Of a stretch of DNA of 64,000 nucleotides, positions 39,901-49,565 are shown in pieces. The notes beneath the pieces were generated by a model, which saw only the letters and a program-made list of their open reading frames with translations, had not been told where the DNA came from and did no database searches. The position numbers and the translations under genes are program-made. The number at the start of each line of letters is the position of its first letter. Positions within the stretch are counted from its first letter, which is position 1. Source of the stretch: Mesodorylaimus sp. YZB2_4 (lineage: Eukaryota > Nematoda > Enoplea > Dorylaimida > Dorylaimidae); contig JASANH010001374.1 in NCBI GenBank assembly GCA_030248295.1, positions 806,001 through 870,000 of the forward strand, given 5' to 3'.

Positions 39901-42900
39901 GACACCCTTTCGTGCACGTACCCAACTCGGCAGTACTGTAATTTTCCATATATGGTCTGGGTATTGTACGTCCGGCCTGCTGTAGAGCACACTCATTTTC
40001 CATTTCACACTGTGGCCCTGGTGTACTGTGTTCTGTTTGACTGTTGTGCAGGACTACGTTTCCTCCGAGCACTGCGACTGATGACCGTACCGGACATATT
40101 GACTTATTTGAACATTTTGAAAACTTGTAACTCTATCCGTTTGGCACAATTAATCAGCAGTTTCGTAGCTGTCTCGTTGACTGGAGCTGGTCTCATTCAC
40201 TTGGTGAGTGGCACGGCATGCACTCTCCCCTCTCGCTCACACCCGCCTGTCCTTCTGTTCACGCTTACTAGATCGGGCATGCTCGCCTAGGCTATGCTTA
40301 TCAGTGCTCGCTCGGACCCTTATCAGTGAGTTATCACTTGGTGATAAGCCTTGATAACGCGTTGTCTCCTTTCCAGTTGGAAAATAGTGGCGATCCGTTC
40401 AAGGGCTTTGAGAATCCGCAAAGGATCACGTACTGGGATTGCGTCTACTTCTTGGTGGTCACTATGGGCACAGTGGGATATGGAGACATTTGCTGCAAGA
40501 CTGTGCTCGGTCGATTTTTTATGGTCTTTTTCATTTTAGGTGGTTTGGTAAGTTTTTTAGCTGATTTCAAAATTGAGATGAAGTATGTCCCGTTTGTGAA
40601 CGCAGGCCATGTTCGCCTCGTACGTGCCGGAAATAGTTGATTTGATTGGATCGAGGCAGAAATATGGGGGAGAATATAAAGCGGAGCATGGAAAAAGGCA
40701 CATCGTCGTGTGCGGTTACATCACTTACGAATCGGTCAGTCATTTCTTACAAGATTTCTTGCACGAAGATCGAGAAGACGTCGATGTGGAAGTGGTCTTC
40801 TTGCATCGGTACGTAAGCACGATCTGATAGCTGCCTTAGTCGCACACAGGGAAACCCTTATCTGAAACCATATTTTACTCATGTGAAAGGATAAGGCAAT
40901 TCCGGTCTTTTCGTGTGGCCGCTGGGTCTGCTTCTTCAGAAGGATCATGGCGGTATCAGTCTTCGAGCCGGACGTAGTATCCTTGCACGGGGTGTGTAAA
41001 ATATGGTTTCAGGAAGAGTGCTAGGGCGAAGGTAGACCCCTGCGGTACAGTACCCAGTGCGCGACAAAGTAATAGTGAATCTCACGATCAGTGCTGGGTG
41101 TTCTTCGAAAGGATCATGTCGGCATTCGACCCTCCAAACCGGAGGGGGTGTGTAAAATATGGTTTCAGGAAGAGGTTGCTGGGTGATGCTGGTGCGGTGC
41201 ATCCTCAGTGTTAGACCAGATGCAAAAGGGAGGGATCAGAGCTGAACACACTTGCCTTGCAGGGTGCCACCCGATCTGGAACTCGAAGGCCTATTCAAAC
41301 GTCACTTCACCAAGGTGGAATTCTTCCAGGGCACAGTCATGGATTCCATAGACTTATCCAGAGCCAAGGTAAGTGGTGACAGCGACTGCGGAGAGATGGC
41401 TCATATACTGTACTGTAGGAGATTGCAGCATGGGAGTAGCTTGGCCTGAATAGATAAGATATATCACTGAATAGATAAGATATATCACTGAATAGATAAG
41501 ATATATCACTGAATAGATAAGATATATCACTGAATAGATAAGATATATCACTGAATAGATAAGATATATCACTGAATAGATAAGATATATCACTGAATAG
41601 ATAAGATATATCACTGAATAGATAAGATATATCACTGAATAGATAAGATATATCACTGAATAGATAAGATATATCACTGAATAGATAAGATATATCACTG
41701 AATAGATAAGATATATCACTGAATAGATAAGATATATCACTGAATAGATAAGATATATCACTGAATAGATAAGATATATCACATGAATAGATAAGATATA
41801 TCACTGAATAGATAAGATATATCACTGAATAAGATAAGATATATCACTGAATAGATAAGATATATCACTGAATAGATAAGATATATCACTGAATAGATAA
41901 GATATATCACTGAATATGATAAATATATACTATAATATACTAAGATATATCACTGAATAGATAAGATATATCACTGAATAGATAAGATATATCACTGAAT
42001 AGATAAGATATATCACTGAATAGATAAGATATATCACTGAATAGATAAGATATATCGCTGAATAGATAAGATATATCACTGAATAGATAAGATATATCAC
42101 TGAATAGATAAGATATATCACTGAATAGATAAGATATATCACTGAATAGATAAGATATATCACTGAATAGATAAGATATATCACTGAATAGATGAGATAT
42201 ATCACTGAATAGATAAGATATATCACTGAATAGATGAGATATATCACTGAATAGATAAGATATATCACTGAATAGATAAGATATATCACTGAATAGATAA
42301 GATATATCACTGAATAGATAAGATATATCGCTGAATAGATAAGATATATCACTGAATAGATGAGATATATCACTGAATAGATAAGATATATCACTGAATA
42401 GATAAGATATATCACTTATCACTGAACTGATCTCCTCTTATCATAACTTTATGCAGCGTTCACAGAAATCTTTCCAACTTCAGCAATGTGAATGTTTGTG
42501 CTCATATCAGGCTGACCAAGCAGACGCGTGTCTCGTGCTGGCCAACAAGTACACATTGGATCCAGACGCGGAGGATGCGGCCAACATAATGAGAGTGATC
42601 TCGCTGAAGAACTATTCGGCCGATATTAGAGTGATCGTGCAGTTGATGCAGTATCACAACAAGGTAGATCAGGTGCACCCACTGACCACGTGACACGGGG
42701 ACTCGACTGTTGCAGGCCTACTTGCTCAACATTCCAAGTTGGGACTGGAAACGAGGCGACGATGTCATATGCTTGGCTGAACTGAAGTTGGGTATTCTAG
42801 CACAGAGTTGCTTGGCGCCTGGCTTCTCGACCATTATGGCCAATTTGTTTGCAATGAGGTCGTTCAAGACGGTAAGCTTATTTGAGGCTGGAAGGCACAG

Positions 42901-45900
42901 ATGGAAAACTGATTCTATTTGCAGCCTTCGAGCACTCCTGGATGGCTGAATGAGTATCTGAGGTAGGTGTGGCTACAGTTTCTCTTTGCTGGGCCATATC
43001 AGTGGTTCGGCAGACCATTTGGGTCATCAGTGCAGACTTACTGTCGAGGTCATCTTCAAGGCATCATCGGACATTCATGAAAAAGACATGGGGTAGCACT
43101 GATGAGTCAAGAACTTGCAGCGATAAGTACACGGTCGTGTCAAATGCAGCATGTCAGGCTGACCACCAGCCTGGTCCTACTCATCTACCATATGCCTTGA
43201 CTTTCAGGGGCGCTGGCATGGAGATGTACACCGAGTTACTCTCGCACTACTTTGTGGGCATGACATTTCCAGACGCGGCCGAGTAGGTTTCTTCCCGTCG
43301 ATGCTTTCACTCCGCCATTCATGGTCACTGTTTCAGATTCCTATTCTCCAAGTTAGGGCTTCTCATGTTGGCCATAGAAATTAAGGACGAGGACAGGAAC
43401 GAGTGTTACATCGCCATCAACCCGGGGCACCACGTGGCCATCAAGGCCAATACGCAAGGATTCTTCATTGCTCAATCAGCCGACGAAGTGAAGAGGTGAG
43501 GCGAGGAGTGGTCAGAGACAAGGACTGACGGGTTTCCGTTTAGGGCTCTCTACTATTGCAAGAGCTGCCACGAGGACATTCAGGACGTGTCCATGATAAA
43601 GAAGTGCAAGTGCAGAAACAGTAAGTTGTCCTTGATCACTGACCAGGTCATACTGTCCAGCTGCATCTATGCAGGGGCGATATCCAGCCTTGGCACGAGG
43701 GGAGGATTCGGAGAGGGCAGAGCACGAGGAAGTGATTCACGAGCCGTAGGAGGAACACTGAAACGCTAGGGTGCACGTTGCACAGGGCGCTCAGGACTTG
43801 GGCATGATCTTATCAGGACCAGTACAAGCACGTGCTCCAGGTGGGACAAGTCAGTGGTGAGCACAGGCGCTGTGCCGCAAGCACCGATAAGGACCCTGGG
43901 TGTGCACACCCAGTGTCCTTATCAGTACTGTTGCCACCAGTGGGAGGTGCCTGTGTAAGTAATCTATAGATTGGTCACCCAGAAGAAATCGTGTCACATA
44001 CGAATAAGGGGTAGCAATTGCGAAATCTCCAGGGCAGATCCCAGGTCTGCTTGGTCTTCTAGCCAGTGTACGACTGGATCCCTAATACTGGAGGGAGTGG
44101 CCGGTGGAGCTTTTGCGCTAGGTCAAGAACACAGGGCAGCCAAGCAAGTCTTCCGACCTAGTTCCTGGCTGAAACATCACCCTGACGGTGAATGATCGAC
44201 TGATTGATCGATCAGTCGATTATCGATTGGCAGGCATGCCTTCTCATGAAAAGTCCCTGCCAGTCGTGCAGGGTGAATATGAACCCCTCGGGTTGATGTT
44301 TAAGCCGCAGGTGTAGTCCTAGAATCGGAAGTTTGCACCACAACTTCATCTTCGGTTACAGTAACCCTGTTCAAGAAAGGTGTCAAACACGTAATTCTGG
44401 CCAATCGTGCAGGTAAGCCCGTCCATCTTTAAGTCAAGAACATAGACGAAGTGTGTACACTTTCAGCCAAAGTTTTGGTGCCAAAACATTCAGCTTCAAA
44501 TAGCGAAGAGAAGATGTTGGATGTTGGAGGGCGGTCGAGCAGAGAAGACTCGCCTGACCCGAGGAAACCACTTCGAGGGGACAGGTAAGGCCTGCGATGT
44601 ACAGTAGTTGACTGGGTTGGTGACCCTAGTTGGACACTCTGTGTTGGCTAACTTCGCTCGATCCAGCTCGATGTGGCATTCCCAGAGAGCTGATGGTCAT
44701 CTAGGGGCCATCTCCCGATAGACCCGATATCTGGCGTTGTCCTGTCGCCCTGACCCACCCTGACCACGGGCAGCCCTGGAAGACGCGAAGGATCTTATGG
44801 TCGTCTACTGTAGTGACCATTCCTGAAAGACTCGACACCCACCATCCCCTAAAAGACTGTGTCATCCACCTGGCTCTGGCCCTGACCCACCCTGAGTCCT
44901 GACCATGGGCGGCCTCTTGGAAGACTTGAAGGATGTCTACTGTATTGACCCCCACCCCTGCCATCCCCTGAAAGACCGCATGTCATCTTCCTGGGTCCTG
45001 GCCCTGTCACCTGACCCACCTTGATCACGTGCTCCCTTAAAGACTCGAAGGATCTGATGGTCATGTACTGCAGTGACCCGTCCCTGAGGGACCCAGTGGT
45101 CATCTGGTTCATTTCAGGCAAATTGCCCACAGCGACAGTCGCAGCATCGAGTCGTGGCGTTCGTTCGAGCCGCAGGAGATGAAGTACGATTCAACCGGCA
45201 TGTTCCACTGGTGTCCGGCTCGAGCGATCGAGGACGTGATCCTGGACCGTGATCAGGCATCGATGACACTGCTCAGTGGCCACGTGGTCATTTGCCTGTT
45301 CGCCGACAAGGAGAGTCCATTGATCGGACTGCGCAATTTCGTCATGCCATTGAGGGCATCGAATTTTCACTATCACGAATTGAAGCACGTGGTCATCGTG
45401 GGCGACGTGGAGTACATGAGGCGCGAGTGGAAGACCATGTACAACCTGCCCAAGGTCTCCATACTGAATGTAAGCTACCAGTTTACTCTGTGGTTGCCTC
45501 GCCTGGGCAGTGCACTGGTAGATTGTAGTAGTATGGGCAGGCCTGGCCTATCCAACCGAGGGCTCGTGGTGCCCAGTGCCCTTGATGCATTCATGTGCTC
45601 TAAAAGGGCTCCCAGTCACAATTGCGTTTCAGGGCAGCCCTCTCAGCCGAGCCGACTTGCGTGCAGTGAATATCAACCTTTGCGACATGTGCATCATCGT
45701 CTCGGCCCGTATTCCCAACCCGGCAGAGGACCCGACACTGGCTGACAAGGAAGCCATTCTGGCCTCGCTCAACATCAAGGCCATGCAATTCAACGATCCA
45801 CTGGTCCTCGGGGGTGTCAGACAGTCTTCGCCACCGCCACTGAGAAGACGATCCGCAAAACTGGGCACCGAAGTGCCCATGCTGACTGAGCTCGGTAAGG

Positions 45901-47299
45901 TGCATGCAAAAATGTTGGAGAGAGTGGGATTCGAACCCTTGGACCTTTGCCTTTGGAGACTAGATGCCTGAGGGAATGGCCCCACCTTACGACCCTGCCT
46001 AGCGTTATGACGCCCCTCGTTTCAGTCAATGATTCCAATGTGCAATTCTTGGATCAAGACGACGACGACGATCCGGACACTGAATTGTACTTGACTCAAC
46101 CCTTCGCGTGTGGGCACGCCTTTGCCATAAGTGTCTTAGATTCGCTGATGAGCACCACGTATTTCAACGATTCCGCTCTAACGCTCATTCGCACTTTGGT
46201 GACCGGCGGCGCCACGCCAGAACTAGAATTGATTTTGGCCGAAGGTGCTGGCCTTCGCGGCGGATATTCGACCCCGGAGCTTCTGCGCAAAAGGGATCGA
46301 TGCCGAATCGCCCAATACCCGCTCAATGATGGTCCCTTGAGAGGACTGGTGAGTCTCTGGTTTGCCCTCCTAGCCCACCCAGCTGTGGCTGAAAGGACCC
46401 CGCACTTACCAGCTAGTGTTCAAATCCCAGTCGGGGAACTCACTTCTTATGATGAGTCCCTTCACCCTCGAGGGGATGACTGAGTGCATAGTGTCAGCGG
46501 GGATAGTATCCCGTTACCCACGATGACGGGGGGCAGTTGTTCTGTCAGGCGGAGTCCATGGCCTCCCAGCCCCACCCAGCTGTGGCTGAAAGGACCCCGC
46601 ACTTACCAGCTAGTGTTCGAGTCCCAGTCGGGGAACTCACTTCTTATGATGTGTCCCTTCACCCTCGAGGGGATGACTGAGTGCATAGTGTCAGCGGAGA
46701 GAGTATCCCGTTACCCACGATGACGGGGGGCATCTGTTCTGTCAGGCGGAGTCCATGGCCTCCCAGCCCCACCCAGCTGTGGCTGAAAGGACCCCGCACT
46801 TACCAGCAAGTGTTCGACTCCCAGTCGGTTAACTCATGGTGACATGGGGGCCATTGTTCTGTCAGGCAGAGTCCATGGCCACCTCCCCCCCCGTTGGTGA
46901 CCCTTCATCCTCGGGTTAGGTGATGTGGTGATAGGAGCAGGAGTTGACTCAAGATCAGTGCAACCATTCCCAGCGGCGTTCTAATCACAATAATTTGTGT
47001 GGCAGACTGGCTCAAACTCAACGTTTGGAGAACTATTCAATAGAGCCCTTGGCGAACGTGGGATGCTGAGTATTGGATTGTATCGCCTGTTGGAGCCGAT
47101 GGAAAATGAGAAACGGTACGTGGCCACCAGTCCGAGTGCCGAGGTCAGATTACATCCTAGTGACAAGGTAAGACCACCCATCGGCACCCACACACCCCCT
47201 GCTCACTTGTACCCCATTCAGGTCTTCGTTCTCGAACCGTTCGATCATGGTTTGCAGTACGAACCTGCTGATCGCAGAAGAAAACTGCTTCAAGAATAA
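33988..47299 (+). CDS. SLO1: Slo1 BK channel, calcium- and voltage-activated potassium channel alpha subunit
   Basis: Plasma-membrane K+ channel opened by depolarisation and cytosolic calcium. Exons: 33988-34500, 37398-37459, 37635-37737, 37852-37963, then 39703-39854 or 40052-40203, 40377-40547, 40606-40808, 41263-41368, 42511-42663, 42716-42871, 42925-42962, 43208-43282, 43337-43495, 43544-43620, 44467-44584, 45118-45469, 45633-45894, 46026-46348, 47006-47167 and 47222-47299. These give 1,124 residues with either alternative exon. Exon 1 holds the S0 helix and [17 protein letters not shown]1-S4 follow, then the pore TVGYGD (exon 40377), RCK1 ([28 protein letters not shown]), RCK2 and the calcium bowl [12 protein letters not shown] (exon 46026). 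The sequence is closest to arthropod/nematode Slo1 in wording ([31 protein letters not shown]). The C-terminus is short. Introns are repeat-filled. Confidence 0.97.
34501..37397 (+). other. BK channel intron 1
   Basis: 2.9 kb. It contains imperfect direct repeats built on CTTATCACT and GGCGCTTACTGACCAT (34570-34800), tRNA-like fragments near 35735-35790 (+), 35985-36035 (-) and 36990-37065 (-, B box GGGTTCGAATCCC), and G-homopolymers near 35070 and 36035. No coding exon was seen. Confidence 0.7.
36990..37068 (-). repeat. tRNA-like sequence (degenerate)
   Basis: The minus strand reads CCCAGCGGGATCAAGGGTC..., with a perfect B box GGGTTCGAATCCCGC. The acceptor stem and A box are poor, so it is called a tRNA pseudogene or SINE head, not a functional tRNA. 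Confidence 0.45.
37964..39702 (+). other. BK channel intron before the alternative exons
   Basis: 1.7 kb. It holds a 51-bp tandem duplication (about 38360-38461, GACCTGCTATCATGATATGA), an inverted pair GCCGCTTCCGGTGACTTCC / GGAAGTCACTGGAAGCGGC (38648 and 38813), and a GATC-rich stretch (39330-39550) just upstream of the first alternative exon. Confidence 0.65.
39703..39854 (+). CDS. SLO1: BK channel alternative exon A (S4 to S5)
   Basis: 152 nt encoding [33 protein letters not shown] and LTAAGVIHI. It has consensus splice sites (TTGACAG acceptor, GTGAGTG donor) and the same length and phase as exon B. It keeps the S4 arginines. It differs from exon B at 13 of 51 residues, mostly in S5. Confidence 0.93.
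40052..40203 (+). CDS. SLO1: BK channel alternative exon B (S4 to S5)
   Basis: 152 nt encoding [33 protein letters not shown] and [17 protein letters not shown] acceptor, GTGAGTG donor, 197 bp after exon A. If joined directly to exon A the frame is shifted and a TGA appears at the tenth codon, so only one of the two can be used. Confidence 0.93.
40850..41172. mobile_element. MITE-like element with CTGAAACC ends and a partial tandem copy
   Basis: The left end CTGAAACCATATTTTAC (40862) and inverted right end GTAAAATATGGTTTCAG (ending 41012) bound a 151-bp unit. The right half is repeated, ending again with GTAAAATATGGTTTCAG at 41168. It fills most of a BK intron. Confidence 0.7.
41447..42419. 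repeat. 21-bp tandem array, about 46 copies
   Basis: The unit TGAATAGATAAGATATATCAC is repeated head to tail over 973 bp with few substitutions and one disturbed patch near 41910-41945. It lies in the BK intron between exons ending 41368 and starting 42511. Each unit contains AGATAAG, a match to the GATA-factor site, and the palindrome GATATATC. The repeat-encoded minus-strand open frames are artefacts of a unit length divisible by three. Confidence 0.97.
44680..45112. repeat. Degenerate tandem repeat, ~130-bp period
   Basis: Three or so diverged units containing CTGAAAGACTCGA, CTGACCCACC and GGAAGACTTGAAGGAT in the BK intron before exon 45118. Confidence 0.6.
45918..45992 (-). repeat. tRNA-like sequence (pseudogene or SINE head)
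   Basis: The minus strand has the perfect B box GGGTTCGAATCCCAC and a weak A box. It lies in the 131-bp BK intron before exon 46026. Confidence 0.5.
46373..46880. repeat. ~193-bp tandem repeat with tRNA-like core, 2.6 copies
   Basis: Units begin CCACCCAGCTGTGGCTGAAA at about 46376, 46571 and 46763. Each holds a B-box-like TGTTCAAATCCCAG or TGTTCGAGTCCCAG. They lie within the last long BK intron. The third unit is truncated and diverged. Confidence 0.85.
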
Positions 47300-47301
47300 A
47301 A

Positions 47302-47329
47302 AATAAATCTGCAATAAATTTCCAATAAA
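47302..47329 (+). terminator. Clustered polyadenylation signals of the BK gene
   Basis: Three AATAAA hexamers within 28 bp right after the BK stop codon, with another overlapping the stop. This implies an unusually short 3' UTR if used. Confidence 0.6.
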
Positions 47330-49565
47330 CCAAATAATCTAAAGACCGAAGATAACTATTTTATGGCGATACCTGTTTCATATCGAGCTTTTTTCGCTTT
47401 AATTTTGTTTAATTCTTTGCTCCGTGTTTCTTTTTCTGCTAATGTACAGTGGTGAAAATGTAAATCACGTCAGTCAAAGAAAAAGTGTGTCAAAGAAAAG
47501 TCAATAATTTTTGTTTCTAAAATGAATTTGTGACATCTTTTAAACATAACATGAAATTAAAAATTAAACAGAGTAATTCCTAAAAAACATACTTTATACG
47601 CTCATAATTTAGGGGCTTTATTTTTGCAATGTGAATATACTCTGGCTATTCTATAAAAATTTGAAAAACGGCTGGAAAAACTTTGGAAACTTCAACATAA
47701 AACTTGAAAAAACTTGAAATTTGTAAAAAGAATAAGACTAAAAATGTGGATACAGGACCGTATTATTTTGTTTCCTGGTTACATCGTCTAAAATACAGTG
47801 GAAAAACCTGCCAAGCAAAATTGCAGTTCTCTGATGTTATCCAAAGTATAAACAAAACTTTTCGCAGTTATTCCAGCCCGACTAAAAAACAAGTTGGATT
47901 CTAGTTTATTTTTCCCTGTCTTCTTTTTCTTGCGAAACTAGTTTTGTGTCGGACGCCGCACACTAGTGTCCTAAAGTTGGTGTAAGCAGAAAGCGCGCGC
48001 GCGAGATTCAAAAATATCTTGGTGGGGTGGTGTATATTTCGTGCCTGCTGATATCGTAGTTGATAATGTCGATGTCGCTAGGGTCTGCCAATATCAGCAC
48101 AGGGGGTGCATACCTTGTGGCTCCAGGCCTTATGAACTGTGGTGAAACAAAATTACTACTGCTGATGTCCCGAAGAAAAGATCCAGCGAAGTGTACTCCT
48201 GGATTCAAAATTTTCAACATTACTGACCAGGTTGGATAGGCACGTCATTTATTTTTGGGCGTGGTTACTGTGATGCATATAAAAGGAGCAAATATGGCTG
48301 GCAGATTTTCAGCAAAGGTGCACGAAATGTTTGGAAAAGATGGCTTGAATAGAAGATAGCTGTCACAATTTTTTAAAACTAGTGGAAATTAATCTTTTGA
48401 GCAGTGCAGAACGTGCACCCAGAAACTTAATGGCGGCGTATGTGCCACACAGACTGCAGAAATGCGTATTGCATTCCTGTCTTCCACATGCTTTTGCATA
48501 TTTACATAGCAACAGCCTGTTTCCCTAAAAACCCTTGTTTTCCGAGGGTGCTTTTTATAATTTCAAATATCCTGGGAGGGAGCATGGATACAATAGAGTC
48601 CAAGGGGGGGGGGGGGGGGGGGGAAGGCTCCTGCATTCTAGTGTAGCCATTTGAGGAGGCTTGTTTGCGTGTTTTGCTGGTGCTGTCGTATGTCAAGGTG
48701 TCCAGACAAAGGCCAACTGGCACTAGTCTCCTCAGCCTGGTTACACGGCCTCTGTGTGTCGACATCAGCCATGGTAACGCCATCACTGTGTTTATCTGCC
48801 TTGGACACACTCGTAAACTCCTGTGATTCCTCCGAAAATCTACACAGTCAAGGCCTCGTCACGTCGATCATGTTGTGCCAAAAAACTTACTTTTCATTTT
48901 CAAAACGACGGTTCAGGCGTCGAAGGAAAAATTAAACTGAAAAATTTCCCGCAAAAATTTTAACCTGCACATCACATGACCTATAACAAAGCGACATCAC
49001 TAAAGAGTTTAAAAAGTAAGAAACTGCAAGAATGCGTAAATGATTAAATGAGATATGATTAGTAAGGAAATGTAGTTTACAACATTTGGACGCAAGCCAA
49101 AATCTTTGTTCGACCTTTAAAATTCAAGAGAACTGCTACAGCGGAAAATTTCCAGCGCGCCCACCCGCATAGTGACTAGGTGTGACCACCCGCAAGTATA
49201 TGTCACCTATTTAAAACAATAGAACTTAGCAAGTGCAGCGTTTTTGTGATTTATGTCAATTTTCCTGGTATTGAGATATATTCTTCATACTAAAAATATG
49301 TGAAAAAGTCCTATGATTTTCAAAAATTAGCTTTGCTACGAAATTAAACGGGTGATTAATACTCACAAAATCCCTGGTTCTACCCCATTGGACTTTGGAC
49401 GGAGCACGTGAGGGCGTGCTTGTGCGTACCAGCCTAAATTATAGTCCCTTTCGCTGTTCTTTCGTTCTTTTACAGACTGATCAAAGTTTAGTCGAGTCGA
49501 TTCACCTTGAAAACTTTGATCTTTGTATTCAAAATATTTTCGAATTTTCTCGCGCGATATAAGAA
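47330..49565. other. Intergenic, BK channel to PAQR gene
   Basis: No supported gene. It is mostly AT-rich at the start. It contains a poly-G run (48606-48623) and a TATA-like ATATAAAAGG at about 48277 without an associated open frame. Confidence 0.55.

Noticed and set aside
39703-40203. Two separate BK channel genes or an assembly duplication instead of alternative exons
   Set aside because: Introns and third positions of the two copies are clearly different, and only one set of flanking exons exists, so this is an old exon duplication.
41337-42422. Long minus-strand open frames with repeated DISYLFS or VIYLIYS
   Set aside because: They are the direct result of a 21-bp tandem unit without stops, lie in an intron of the BK gene, and have no protein-like composition.
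45918-45992. Functional tRNA genes at 36.99, 45.9 and 52.9 kb
   Set aside because: B boxes are perfect, but acceptor stems, A boxes or anticodon loops do not fold properly; they are better explained as SINE heads or pseudogenes.
48270-48300. TATA box ATATAAAAGG with a downstream gene
   Set aside because: No open frame or RNA fold of interest follows within several hundred bases.
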